A stretch of DNA of 9,139 nt from an uncultured Succinivibrio sp. (GCA_902772715.1 CACYBT010000228.1:1-9139), one strand, 5' to 3'. Positions 1 to 6,961 are shown, numbered from the stretch's first letter. The notes: a model not told the origin generated them from the letters alone. Numbers and translations are program-made.

Positions 1-10
1 ACTAAATTTT

Positions 11-39
11 AAAAAAACTTGACCTACGTCACTGTAGGT
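11..39 (-). terminator. Intrinsic terminator after the pheA-regulator unit
   Basis: On the minus strand a 6-bp stem (ACCTAC at 39-34 pairing with GTAGGT at 27-22, six-base loop) is followed four bases later by seven T (17-11). It lies about 80 bases past the stop of the ROK-like gene, so it most likely ends the pheA-regulator transcript. The plus-strand side has only a weak T-rich tail (40-45), so it would be a poor terminator for a gene arriving from the left. The rest of 1-119 holds no gene I can support. Confidence 0.75.
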
Positions 40-119
40 TATTTTGTAAAATGTGAGCAGACAAATATTTTGATCTGTTTACCGTAAAAGATTTTTTTTG
101 AGTCTATGATTTGATAGGT

Positions 120-1187
120 TTAAAAATTGCTGTAACTGATTTTTGAAACTAATGACTCTAAATCTTTGCTGGCAATTTGGGGATCTAAGACTTCTACTAG
201 AGAATCGAAACTGAGATAAACTAATTCTTCAAAGTTGTGTCTGGCCTCACTGCCACAGTAACGAATATGAATGTTGTGCAGTCTTGGATCTTCACAGTGC
301 TTGAGCATGTTGCCAACGTTATCGATGACATCCTGATGCTGGAGGAGACAATCCCCTGAAATAATTACCTCATTCATGTTATAAATCGGGGCTAATACGC
401 TAATTGCAAAATACAAAGCCTCCTCAGTATGAGGAGTGTATTCACCTAGGGACTGTTCAAAACCGTATGGGAAAGGCAAATGTGAACATTCTGGGAAGGA
501 ATTGTTTTTGCCTAAGGTAATTTCATTGTTGAGAAATAGACCTAAGGCAACTGAACCGTGTCCATTGTGAATGACGAGCGCATAGGAGGTGTCCACAAGG
601 GGATTATGCTTAAGGCTTAGGAGGTTGCCATAGGCATAGTTGTATACAAAAGTTCTGATTTTAGTAACTTCTGCCACTAAATCAGCAAATCCGATATTTT
701 TGTCCCTCAGCATATTGTTGCGATACATGATTCCATGCTCTCCCTGCTCCACAGTGGCATGGGTAGCAATTACAATGGAGAGAATAAGACTGCGGTTTAA
801 AAAATAGTTCTGCGTCAAGGTATCAATGGCTGCATCCAGAGTGTTTGCAAAGTCCAATGCGTAATCGACAAACGGTAGATCTACCGAGCCTAAAGCCTTT
901 TCATGTCCGTATACGAAGATACTGGCTTTAAACTCAATATCGGTATGAACCACAAGTACAGTACAATACTGCAAATTCTGTGAGATTTTAAGAGTCTGAC
1001 GGGGACGACCCAGGGTGTTTTCTGTCTGAAAATCCTCAGTTTTTTCAATGAGTCCAGGTTCAATGAGATTACTGATAAGTTTGTGAATATGCGATTTACT
1101 TAACTTTAACTTTTCACAAAGCTCCGCCTGTGAACATGGTTCACGGTGCAGAATGCGTAAAATCTTCTGAATATTGTTGTGTGCCAC
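120..1187 (-). CDS. ROK-like winged-helix transcriptional regulator, degenerate
   Basis: The 355-residue protein has the ROK regulator (NagC/Mlc/XylR type) layout. A MarR-like winged helix spans residues 5-50, followed by the typical GRPR linker (60-63) and a sugar-kinase-like fold; residues 206-226 resemble the glycine-rich ROK segment. Two family hallmarks are missing. The catalytic Asp of the usual N-D-x-N-A segment is replaced in NYAYGNLL (183-190). The CxCGxxGCxE zinc motif is absent after PECSHLPF (232-239), where only the GH-like His remains. It is therefore probably a DNA-binding protein without kinase activity, and its ligand is unknown. The start is GTG at 1187, with AGG eight bases upstream and no other usable in-frame start nearby. 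It begins 26 bases after the pheA stop, so the two are probably co-transcribed; control of pheA or of itself is only a guess. Confidence 0.8.
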   Translation of the reverse strand: MAHNNIQKILRILHREPCSQAELCEKLKLSKSHIHKLISNLIEPGLIEKTEDFQTENTLGRPRQTLKISQNLQYCTVLVVHTDIEFKASIFVYGHEKALGSVDLPFVDYALDFANTLDAAIDTLTQNYFLNRSLILSIVIATHATVEQGEHGIMYRNNMLRDKNIGFADLVAEVTKIRTFVYNYAYGNLLSLKHNPLVDTSYALVIHNGHGSVALGLFLNNEITLGKNNSFPECSHLPFPYGFEQSLGEYTPHTEEALYFAISVLAPIYNMNEVIISGDCLLQHQDVIDNVGNMLKHCEDPRLHNIHIRYCGSEARHNFEELVYLSFDSLVEVLDPQIASKDLESLVSKISYSNF

Positions 1188-1213
1188 TGAGTCTACCTAG
1201 TTCCTAATATGTA

Positions 1214-2362
1214 TTATTCATTGCTCGGATAACAGCCAAGAACCTTGAGTGAAGAGGTTAATGATTTCAGATCTTCTAAAAGTTTTAAAAAGTCTTCGGT
1301 ATTGGCATTACCATCAAGATCGGCAAAGAAGATCTCCTCCCATGTCTCCTTGGTGTTTTCGATTTTAGGACGGGAAATAATCTTGGAGAGATTAAGGTTG
1401 TGCTTGTAAATCTCTGACAAAACCTTGATAAGTGAACCTGGAGTATATTTTTTCACACTAAAACCCAGCGAAGTTTTTGCCTTTACGTTCAGAGGCACGA
1501 GTGTTGGAGTCATGGAAATGATAATAAAACGAGTGAGATTATGCGGATTATTAGAGATATTATCAAACAGCGGGACCAGATCAAAGAAACTTGCGGCCAA
1601 TCTCGAGGCAATGGCCACATGGGATGGATCCTGTTTCTGTTTTACGGTTTCCATGGCTTCTGAAGTAGCCTTTGTATAGTGAATGCGTACATGTGGCAGC
1701 ATGTTATGCAACCACTGCGAACACTGGGCCAGAGGCTGAGGGTGTGAATACACATCGGTAATATTATTTAGGGAGATGTTTTTGATACCGAGAATACTGT
1801 GATCTATTTGCAAGAATTGCTCACCTACAATTGTGGAGTTAGTAGTTTGCAGAATATCTAGAACCTCATTGATAGATCCGGAACTTGAGTTTTCTACCGG
1901 CAGTACCCCGAATTCACAGTTGTGGGTTTCTACATTGCCGACAATCTGTTCAAAGTTCTCACAACCAAAAGCCTCGATTTTACCAAGGAATCCTTCAAAA
2001 AACTTGGTGGCCGCCACATGGGAGTAACTGCCCTTGGTTCCAAGATAGGCCACGCTGGTATCCCGACTCTGTGGCTTGTGGTTCAGTTTGGAGAGAATAT
2101 CGTGCTGTTCTTTAGCACAGGTGTATTTCATGATAAGAGTATACAGATCATGAATGTAGGAAGGCATGAGTTCATAGGAGAGCGCTTTTTTTTCAAGCGT
2201 ATTTAATTTCTGCTGTTCACGGGCCTTGTCGGTAATGCTCTGATTGTGTTCTAGTTTATAATCGGCGATGGCAGTGGCTACATCCATACGTTCTTTAAGT
2301 AAACGTATAATGTTATCATCAATATTGTCGATTGCTTGTCTGAATTTACTTAAATCTTCCAT
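1214..2362 (-). CDS. pheA: Bifunctional chorismate mutase / prephenate dehydratase (P-protein)
   Basis: Cytoplasmic enzyme converting chorismate to prephenate and then to phenylpyruvate, the committed steps to phenylalanine. Numbering from my start (382 aa; E. coli PheA has 386), the AroQ mutase domain (1-90) keeps R8, R25, K36, D45 and R48, matching E. coli R11, R28, K39, D48 and R51. The dehydratase domain (about 104-285) has GTKGSYSH (108-115), PVENSSSGSINE (155-166) and the TRF motif (277-279). The C-terminal ACT regulatory domain (about 298-382) carries GSLI (309-312) and ISRP (329-332) where E. coli has GALV and ESRP. I chose ATG 2362 over ATG 2377 because GGAAG (2375-2371) sits eight bases upstream of it, whereas the earlier ATG has no Shine-Dalgarno and nearly abuts the predicted transcription start. 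I see no Phe-rich leader peptide upstream. Confidence 0.95.
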   Translation of the reverse strand: MEDLSKFRQAIDNIDDNIIRLLKERMDVATAIADYKLEHNQSITDKAREQQKLNTLEKKALSYELMPSYIHDLYTLIMKYTCAKEQHDILSKLNHKPQSRDTSVAYLGTKGSYSHVAATKFFEGFLGKIEAFGCENFEQIVGNVETHNCEFGVLPVENSSSGSINEVLDILQTTNSTIVGEQFLQIDHSILGIKNISLNNITDVYSHPQPLAQCSQWLHNMLPHVRIHYTKATSEAMETVKQKQDPSHVAIASRLAASFFDLVPLFDNISNNPHNLTRFIIISMTPTLVPLNVKAKTSLGFSVKKYTPGSLIKVLSEIYKHNLNLSKIISRPKIENTKETWEEIFFADLDGNANTEDFLKLLEDLKSLTSSLKVLGCYPSNE

Positions 2363-2391
2363 ACATTTTGCTTCCATAGATAAACATACAT

Positions 2392-2400
2392 AATGTAGCA
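2392..2400 (-). promoter_or_regulatory. Candidate extended -10 promoter for pheA
   Basis: TGCTACATT on the minus strand matches the extended -10 form TGnTATAAT at seven of eight defined positions. No good -35 is visible 16-18 bases upstream. Transcription would begin near 2385, giving a leader of about 23 bases to the ATG at 2362. It lies after the 2451-2488 terminator, as expected if pheA is transcribed independently of the membrane-protein gene. It is a motif match only. Confidence 0.4.
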
Positions 2401-2450
2401 GAAAATAGGTCTGTTGAGGTAAATTTAACGAGTTTTTTGCTGAAATTTAT

Positions 2451-2488
2451 AAAAAAAAATGCAGACGCTAAGGCCTGCATCTTTTTTT
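2451..2488 (-). terminator. Intrinsic terminator between the BI-1-family gene and pheA
   Basis: Minus strand: ATGCAG (2480-2475) and CTGCAT (2464-2459) form a 6-bp stem around a ten-base loop that can itself pair GC/GC. A-rich sequence precedes it (2488-2482) and nine T follow at 2459-2451. The flanking A and T runs make it roughly symmetrical, so it could also stop plus-strand transcription. It lies about 60 bases downstream of the membrane-protein stop. Confidence 0.8.
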
Positions 2489-2498
2489 AGAGTCAATT

Positions 2499-2523
2499 GC
2501 CCCGCCCCATAAAGGGGCGTGGC
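2499..2523 (-). other. GC-rich hairpin upstream of the terminator
   Basis: An inverted repeat with a 5-base loop (2509-2513): six perfect G/C pairs (2503-2508 with 2514-2519), one mismatch, then three more pairs (2499-2501 with 2521-2523). It is strikingly GC-rich against an A+T-rich gap, and no T run follows it on either strand. It lies just after the stop of the membrane-protein gene and may protect the 3' end of its mRNA, or act together with the terminator next to it. Confidence 0.6.
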
Positions 2524-2549
2524 TTCAACCGAATTAAGTAATGTGAACA

Positions 2550-3290
2550 TTACTCTCTTCTAGAAAGAAGTTTGAGAATTTCAACGTACAGCCAGCAGAT
2601 TGTCACAAGTAGTGAGAAGGCGTTGTAGTACTCAAAATATTTTGGTAATCCCTGTTCTACACCTTCTTGGATATTCTCAAAATCTAAAACCAGACTGAAA
2701 GCGGCAATAGTGCATACCACAAGAGAAATAATTATCGCCACAGGTCCGCTGTTTGGCAGGAAGTTTACTCCAAATAGATGTAACACAATATCTATAAGAT
2801 AAATAAAAAACACACCACTGATGGCACCGGTAATTATAGCCCTGAATCTCTGAGTTGGTACAATCACCTTAAATTTCCACAGGGCAAGCATTGACATCAC
2901 GACCACAAAAGTTGACAGAACTGCAGTGGTAGCAATGCCTGGGTACTGTAACTCAAAATAGGCGGATAGACTACCTAGAGCGCCACCTTCTAACACGGCA
3001 TATATAGGAGCAGTGACAGGTGAGAACTGAGGCTTGAAGATGGTTATAAAAGCCACAATAACTGCGGCGATAAGTGAACCGTACATTAAAAGACCGCTTG
3101 GAGCCTGTCCCATATACAGCTGACCTAGAGTGTACATCATGCTGATGTAACCCGTAACAAGAGTAGTGGCGACCAAGACCAAAGATTTAGTGGTTGTACC
3201 CGAAATGGTTGCACCAGCCTCAATACCACCGAAGTTATATGCTCCAGCAGCACTTCTCATAGTTGCTAAAGCAGGATTTGATGATTGCAT
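2550..3290 (-). CDS. Bax inhibitor-1/YccA-family inner-membrane protein
   Basis: A 246-residue integral membrane protein with about seven hydrophobic segments (roughly 35-58, 66-86, 93-112, 116-138, 148-172, 184-204 and 222-241). The N-terminus QSSNPAL (2-8), the stretch APIYAVLEGGALGS (94-107) and the end EQGLPKYFEYYNAF (212-225) match the long-N-terminus bacterial branch of the family (COG4760-like) rather than E. coli YccA itself. Acidic residues in or next to late membrane segments (D167, D203) sit where characterised bacterial relatives (YetJ) use a di-aspartyl pH/Ca2+ sensor; that equivalence is inferred. Family members are linked to Ca2+ leak or membrane stress; the role here is unknown. 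ATG 3290 is preferred over ATG 3320 because a full AAGGAG lies at 3303-3298, seven bases upstream, and family proteins begin close to the SNPAL motif. It is divergent from ung. Confidence 0.88.
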   Translation of the reverse strand: MQSSNPALATMRSAAGAYNFGGIEAGATISGTTTKSLVLVATTLVTGYISMMYTLGQLYMGQAPSGLLMYGSLIAAVIVAFITIFKPQFSPVTAPIYAVLEGGALGSLSAYFELQYPGIATTAVLSTFVVVMSMLALWKFKVIVPTQRFRAIITGAISGVFFIYLIDIVLHLFGVNFLPNSGPVAIIISLVVCTIAAFSLVLDFENIQEGVEQGLPKYFEYYNAFSLLVTICWLYVEILKLLSRRE

Positions 3291-3297
3291 ACTTTTT

Positions 3298-3303
3298 CTC
3301 CTT
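3298..3303 (-). promoter_or_regulatory. Ribosome binding site fixing the BI-1-family start
   Basis: AAGGAG on the minus strand, seven bases before ATG 3290. The in-frame ATG at 3320 has only A/T-rich sequence upstream, so the 10 extra codons are probably not translated. Confidence 0.8.
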
Positions 3304-3339
3304 CTTAAAAGCTTAAGCATACATAATTAAATATGGGGA

Positions 3340-3349
3340 TTTTTTTTTT
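3340..3349. repeat. Poly-T tract of 10 in the divergent promoter region
   Basis: Ten T on the plus strand. They fall in the -35/spacer zone of the plus-strand TATAAT (3360-3365) and in the untranslated leader of the membrane-protein gene on the other strand. Confidence 0.9.
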
Positions 3350-3359
3350 AATTTAAAGC

Positions 3360-3372
3360 TATAATGATTATA
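3360..3372. promoter_or_regulatory. Back-to-back consensus -10 boxes, divergent promoters
   Basis: A 13-base perfect palindrome around a central G contains TATAAT on the plus strand (3360-3365, towards ung) and TATAAT on the minus strand (3372-3367, towards the BI-1-family gene). Expected transcription starts are near 3372 and 3360, with leaders of about 53 and 70 bases. Neither has a recognisable TTGACA at normal spacing. A second plus-strand candidate, the extended -10 TGCTAAAAT (3401-3409), would start transcription only about 9 bases before the ung ATG and is less likely. Confidence 0.5.
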
Positions 3373-3384
3373 ACTTAATTGCTA

Positions 3385-3393
3385 TTTTTTTTT
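3385..3393. repeat. Poly-T tract of 9 in the divergent promoter region
   Basis: Nine T on the plus strand. They fall in the -35/spacer zone of the minus-strand TATAAT (3372-3367), mirroring the 10-T tract on the other side of the palindrome. Confidence 0.9.
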
Positions 3394-3424
3394 AGTATTT
3401 TGCTAAAATTTTTGGGAAAGAGTT

Positions 3425-4117
3425 ATGGCAACATGGAAGGATTTGATTGGTCCCCTAAAAAGTACACCGTCTTTTTTACATGCCTACAATCTGCAAAAGG
3501 AACGCAGAGCAGAAGGTGTAGTGGTGTTTCCTCCGGCAAAGGATATTTTCAACGCCTTTACCTATACGCCTTTAAACAAGTTAAAGGTGGTTTTAATTGG
3601 CCAGGATCCATATCATGAGCCTAATCAGGCCATGGGACTGAGTTTTTCCGTACCAGTAGGGGTTGCCATACCGCCAAGTCTTAAGAATATCTACAAAGAA
3701 CTAGCCAATGATATTGCCGGTTTTGAAATTCCCAATCATGGCAATCTTATTCCCTGGGCGCGGCAGGGAGTACTGCTGTTGAACTCGGTGCTTACTGTGG
3801 AGCAGGGACAAGCCGGTTCTCATGCTCGTATCGGTTGGGAAGAGTTTACAAGTGCGGTGATTTTTGAGTTGAGTAAACAGTGTGAGCATCTGGTGTTTAT
3901 GCTGTTTGGTGCCTATGCTCAAAAAAAGGGTGCCAGTATTGACGGAAGCAAGCATCTGATTCTAAAGGGAGCGCATCCTAGTCCCCTTTCGGCCAATCAG
4001 GGGGGATTCTTTGGCGGAGCCTATTTCAGTCAGTGCAATGCATATCTGATTGCAAATCATATAAAACCAATTGACTGGAGACTGCCCCCATTTCTTGATG
4101 GCAGTGAAGAGCTTTAG
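3425..4117 (+). CDS. ung: Uracil-DNA glycosylase, family 1
   Basis: Base-excision repair enzyme that removes uracil from DNA after cytosine deamination or dUTP misincorporation. The 230 residues match the usual size (E. coli Ung 229). All family-1 motifs are present: GQDPYH at 59-64 with catalytic D61, GLSFSVP (71-77) with the uracil-stacking F74, LLLN (117-120) with N120, and the DNA-intercalating loop HPSPLSA (184-190) with catalytic H184. The ATG at 3425 has GGGA (3414-3417) seven bases upstream and starts at the usual family position. It is the only plus-strand gene in the window, divergent from the BI-1-family gene and convergent with pseG, whose stop codon overlaps its own. I see no clean terminator at its 3' end. 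Confidence 0.97.
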   Translation: MATWKDLIGPLKSTPSFLHAYNLQKERRAEGVVVFPPAKDIFNAFTYTPLNKLKVVLIGQDPYHEPNQAMGLSFSVPVGVAIPPSLKNIYKELANDIAGFEIPNHGNLIPWARQGVLLLNSVLTVEQGQAGSHARIGWEEFTSAVIFELSKQCEHLVFMLFGAYAQKKGASIDGSKHLILKGAHPSPLSANQGGFFGGAYFSQCNAYLIANHIKPIDWRLPPFLDGSEEL

Positions 4118-5118
4118 TTTCTTTTCTCAAGATAGGCTTTGATGATGGCGCCAATACGTGGCAGACCACTGTGAGCATAAAGATTACGACAGTTTTGTGC
4201 ATAGTAGACGCGTTTATCATATAGGGTATCGAGAGAGGCCTTTAATTTTTGGCCATTTTTAAGTTCATTTATGCTAAGCCCGAGGCCTAAATTGTATTTT
4301 TGTACCATGCTGGCTATGACCCCGTGCTGATTGTCAGCAATCTCAACATTTAGAGAGGGAATGGCCGCACAGATGCGTTCTTTGAACATTCCTCCGCAGG
4401 CACCAATGGCAATATCCGTTTTTGAGAATAGAGCGGCAACATCCTCGGTATGCCTGAGGATAGTAATATGTCCGTTATCTTGTGCGGCACGCACCATTTC
4501 ACCATAATCAGGATTGGAAAGACCTGCTAGAACTGTAAAGTCATAATTCTCAAAAATACGGTGTTTTAAAATGGTATCAAGACATATTTTACATCCGTGA
4601 ACAGGATCAGATCCGCCAAAAGAGATAAGCACTTTAGGATGTGGCGAAGCGGCAGATGAAACTTTTTTAAGGTTAAAGAATTCCTCTTTGACAAGATTAT
4701 AGTCATCTCCCAAATATACTTTACAGTCTTTTGGCACAAGGTTCTGGTAATCATCATGAGGCTCATGACGCTGATCAAAAAGCAAATGACACATATGTGT
4801 TCTGTTGGCCAGATCATCGATGACTGCAACTACGGCATGCTGATAGAGAGGCTCCTCAAAATCCTTATTCAAAAAATAATGATCGATTAAGACTAGGTCA
4901 GGACATGCTTCAAGGATTTTTTTTACCAGGATTTTTTTATCGGCGAGTACAATTTTCTCGTATTCCTGACATAGAGCACGCAATTTTTCATCAAGGGAGT
5001 CGCAAAAAAGCATAAAACGGTAGGGAGCAAGATAGGGGAGGAGAGCCTTGATCCGCATCAGATGTCCAGTACCTATCAGAGGATCTGCCTTTAAGACAAC
5101 CGCTACAAGTTTACTCAA
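4114..5118 (-). CDS. pseG: UDP-2,4-diacetamido-2,4,6-trideoxy-beta-L-altropyranose hydrolase
   Basis: Fourth chemical step of pseudaminic acid synthesis: it releases UDP from the altrose intermediate and leaves the free sugar for the synthase PseI. The 334-residue protein has a GT-B-like fold. Near the N-terminus is GTGHLMR (16-22), with H19 the likely catalytic base by analogy with C. jejuni PseG H17. VIDDLANRTH (99-108) and LLFDQ (112-116) are strong PseG signatures. ISFGGSDP (165-172) opens the C-terminal half, and GGMFKE (242-247) and ADNQ (261-264) form the probable nucleotide site. The start is TTG at 5118, supported by GGAG (5129-5126) seven bases upstream; it overlaps the end of pseF by 8 bases, which implies translational coupling. 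It is last in the cluster, and its stop overlaps the ung stop tail-to-tail. Confidence 0.93.
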   Translation of the reverse strand: MSKLVAVVLKADPLIGTGHLMRIKALLPYLAPYRFMLFCDSLDEKLRALCQEYEKIVLADKKILVKKILEACPDLVLIDHYFLNKDFEEPLYQHAVVAVIDDLANRTHMCHLLFDQRHEPHDDYQNLVPKDCKVYLGDDYNLVKEEFFNLKKVSSAASPHPKVLISFGGSDPVHGCKICLDTILKHRIFENYDFTVLAGLSNPDYGEMVRAAQDNGHITILRHTEDVAALFSKTDIAIGACGGMFKERICAAIPSLNVEIADNQHGVIASMVQKYNLGLGLSINELKNGQKLKASLDTLYDKRVYYAQNCRNLYAHSGLPRIGAIIKAYLEKRN

Positions 5119-5800
5119 GGTGCATCTCCATAAGAATTTTATACATGACTTTAGCGTAGGCTAGATCCTCTTTGGTATCGATATCCATGACTCTGTAGGT
5201 AGGAACGATAAAAGGTCTGGTTACATGAGTCTTATTCTCAAGTACTGCCTCTTTGGTGTAAAAATAGAACTGTCCGCAGTCGTGATAGCATTTTTCAAGA
5301 TCCTGTGAGCGGCTTGAGGCATATTGAGGTTCACGATATTTCACGGCACCTGTTTTATCCATGATGAAGGCGCGCTGGATGGGAAAGGTGAATTCACATA
5401 CTGACATGACACAGTCTACACCTGGTTTAAGATAGGTAAAAGCCTTTATAAGGTAATCAGGTGTAAGTAAGGGCGCGGTTGCATAGATACAGCATATGCC
5501 GTCATAGTCATAGCCTTTTTCCTGCATTTTTAAAAAAGCGTCTCGGGTTACGGTAAAGGTTCCTGTAAAGTCATCAGCAAGTGAAGCGTCACGCATAAAA
5601 GGTACCATAGCCCCATATTCTTCCGACACTCTTGCAATTTCAATGTCATCGGTGGAGACCATAACCTCAGAAAAGAGCTGACTTTTTTTGGCTGCCTCAA
5701 TAGAGTATGAGATAAGCGGTTTACCATGAAAATCCACCACATTTTTGTGAGGAATGCGCTTGGAGCCACCCCGGGCAGGGATACAGGCTAGTAGTTTCAT
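5111..5800 (-). CDS. pseF: Pseudaminic acid cytidylyltransferase
   Basis: Activates pseudaminic acid with CTP to CMP-pseudaminate, the donor used by flagellin glycosyltransferases. The 229 residues have the NeuA/PseF nucleotidyltransferase fold: PARGGSKRIPHKN (8-20) for CTP binding, VSTDD (48-52), ATAPLL (107-112), YHDCGQFY (172-179) and the metal-binding MDID (205-208). By sequence alone a CMP-sialic or CMP-legionaminic acid synthetase is possible. The tight neighbours pseC and pseG, and the YHD(A/C)GQFY segment, favour PseF. The ATG at 5800 has GGAG at 5813-5810 and follows the pseC stop after three bases. Confidence 0.94.
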   Translation of the reverse strand: MKLLACIPARGGSKRIPHKNVVDFHGKPLISYSIEAAKKSQLFSEVMVSTDDIEIARVSEEYGAMVPFMRDASLADDFTGTFTVTRDAFLKMQEKGYDYDGICCIYATAPLLTPDYLIKAFTYLKPGVDCVMSVCEFTFPIQRAFIMDKTGAVKYREPQYASSRSQDLEKCYHDCGQFYFYTKEAVLENKTHVTRPFIVPTYRVMDIDTKEDLAYAKVMYKILMEMHLE

Positions 5801-5803
5801 GGT

Positions 5804-6961
5804 TTAACGCTCCATATCAATGAGTCTTAACAGTGTGGCAGCACACATCTGCAGGTCAAGACGCTTCATTTTGGGATATAGCGGCATGGACAGGGTGTGT
5901 TTAAAGAACCTTTCTGCGCCTTGAAGAGGCTGATAGTGTTTGAGGCTCTGATAGTAAGGATGTCTGTAGATTGGCAGATAGTGGATCTGAACTCCGATAC
6001 CGCGCTTTCTTAGAATGGTGTAAACTTCATCTCTTTTGTCAAAAGGGATCCCAACCTGATATAAATGCCATGAACTTATTGAGTCCTGAGTGTCAGGCGG
6101 CGGCAATATGAGATTCTTGTCCTGAGACAGAAGTTCTGTTAACTCGCGGGCGAATTCCCGTCTTTTTTGCAAAAATCTGTCCAACTTTCCCATCTGACTT
6201 ATGCCTAAAGCGGCCTGGAGATCTGTAATGCGATAGTTAAACCCTAACTGCTGCATTTCATAATAATAGTTAGGCATGCTCTTATCGATAAGATAGTCTC
6301 TGTCGTGAATAATGCCGTGTGAAGAGAGACAGCGGATGCTGTTATAGAAGGTTTCATTATTGGTCATACACATCCCGCCTTCACCGGTAGTGATAATTTT
6401 CACCGGATGAAAACTGAAGACCGTTATATCCGAGTAAAAGCAGTCACCTATCTTGTGTTCCTCATAGATGGCTCCCAGTGCATGAGCGGCATCCTCCAGA
6501 ATATAAAAACCATAAAGGTCTTTTAGGACTTTAAGTCGTCTTAAATCCACAGGACGACCACTTAGGTGTACAGCGACTATGACTTTTGGCAGTCTTCCAT
6601 TCTTCTTTGCTTTTTCTAGCTGTTCTTCCAAAAGGTTTAAATCAAGATTGCCCGTATCTTTATTTACGTCCATGAATTCAACATCGGCATCAAGGTAGCG
6701 GGCGCAGTTGGCCGAGGCTACGAAACTTACGGCACTGACATACACAAGATCACCTTTTTGTACACCCAATGCCATCATGGATAAATGAAGAGCTGAGGTA
6801 CACGAATTGCAGGCTACAGCATAAGTTGCTCCGACATAAGAGGCTACCTGTTCTTCAAACTCTGTAACTTTCGGTCCGCAGGTAAGATAAGGCGAGTGGA
6901 GAACAGAAGTTACCGCCCTAATATCATCATCTTCTATGGTTTGGGTACTGTAAGGGATCAT
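5804..6961 (-). CDS. pseC: UDP-4-amino-4,6-dideoxy-N-acetyl-beta-L-altrosamine transaminase
   Basis: PLP-dependent aminotransferase that moves an amino group from glutamate onto the 4-keto sugar made by PseB, the second step to pseudaminic acid. The 385 residues are the normal length for the DegT/DnrJ/EryC1/ArnB family. Visible motifs: CNSCTSALHL (51-60) for phosphate binding, EDAAHALGA (156-164) with D157 contacting the PLP nitrogen, and SFHPVKIITTGEGGM (183-197) with K188 as the Schiff-base lysine. The C-terminal substrate segment includes QIHYLPIYRHPYY (324-336). It starts at ATG 6961, 13 bases after the pseB stop, behind a modest GGTG. Other sugar aminotransferases look alike; context makes PseC the clear choice. 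Confidence 0.95.
   Translation of the reverse strand: MIPYSTQTIEDDDIRAVTSVLHSPYLTCGPKVTEFEEQVASYVGATYAVACNSCTSALHLSMMALGVQKGDLVYVSAVSFVASANCARYLDADVEFMDVNKDTGNLDLNLLEEQLEKAKKNGRLPKVIVAVHLSGRPVDLRRLKVLKDLYGFYILEDAAHALGAIYEEHKIGDCFYSDITVFSFHPVKIITTGEGGMCMTNNETFYNSIRCLSSHGIIHDRDYLIDKSMPNYYYEMQQLGFNYRITDLQAALGISQMGKLDRFLQKRREFARELTELLSQDKNLILPPPDTQDSISSWHLYQVGIPFDKRDEVYTILRKRGIGVQIHYLPIYRHPYYQSLKHYQPLQGAERFFKHTLSMPLYPKMKRLDLQMCAATLLRLIDMER

Noticed and set aside
78..88. Palindrome TTTAC-C-GTAAA downstream of the ROK-like gene, considered as an operator.
   Set aside because: It is a single short copy in A+T-rich DNA, at the 3' side of the gene, with no promoter seen next to it.
2446..2550. A 34-codon minus-strand ORF whose ATG overlaps the BI-1-family stop (TAATG) and runs through both hairpins, ending Ile-Phe-Phe-Leu.
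   Set aside because: It has no convincing Shine-Dalgarno, reads through a strong terminator and resembles no known protein; the few Phe codons come from the T run. It is not a convincing phenylalanine leader peptide.
4081..4105. Inverted repeat ACTGCC...GGCAGT at the end of ung, considered as a terminator.
   Set aside because: The stem needs a three-base bulge to extend, the loop is otherwise 13 bases, and no uninterrupted T run follows on either strand. It also lies inside coding sequence.
4917..4938. Runs of 8 and 7 T (A on the coding strand) in pseG as slippage sites.
   Set aside because: Lys-rich coding in low-GC DNA gives runs of this length often, for example also 2186-2193 in pheA. 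They are too short to stand out.
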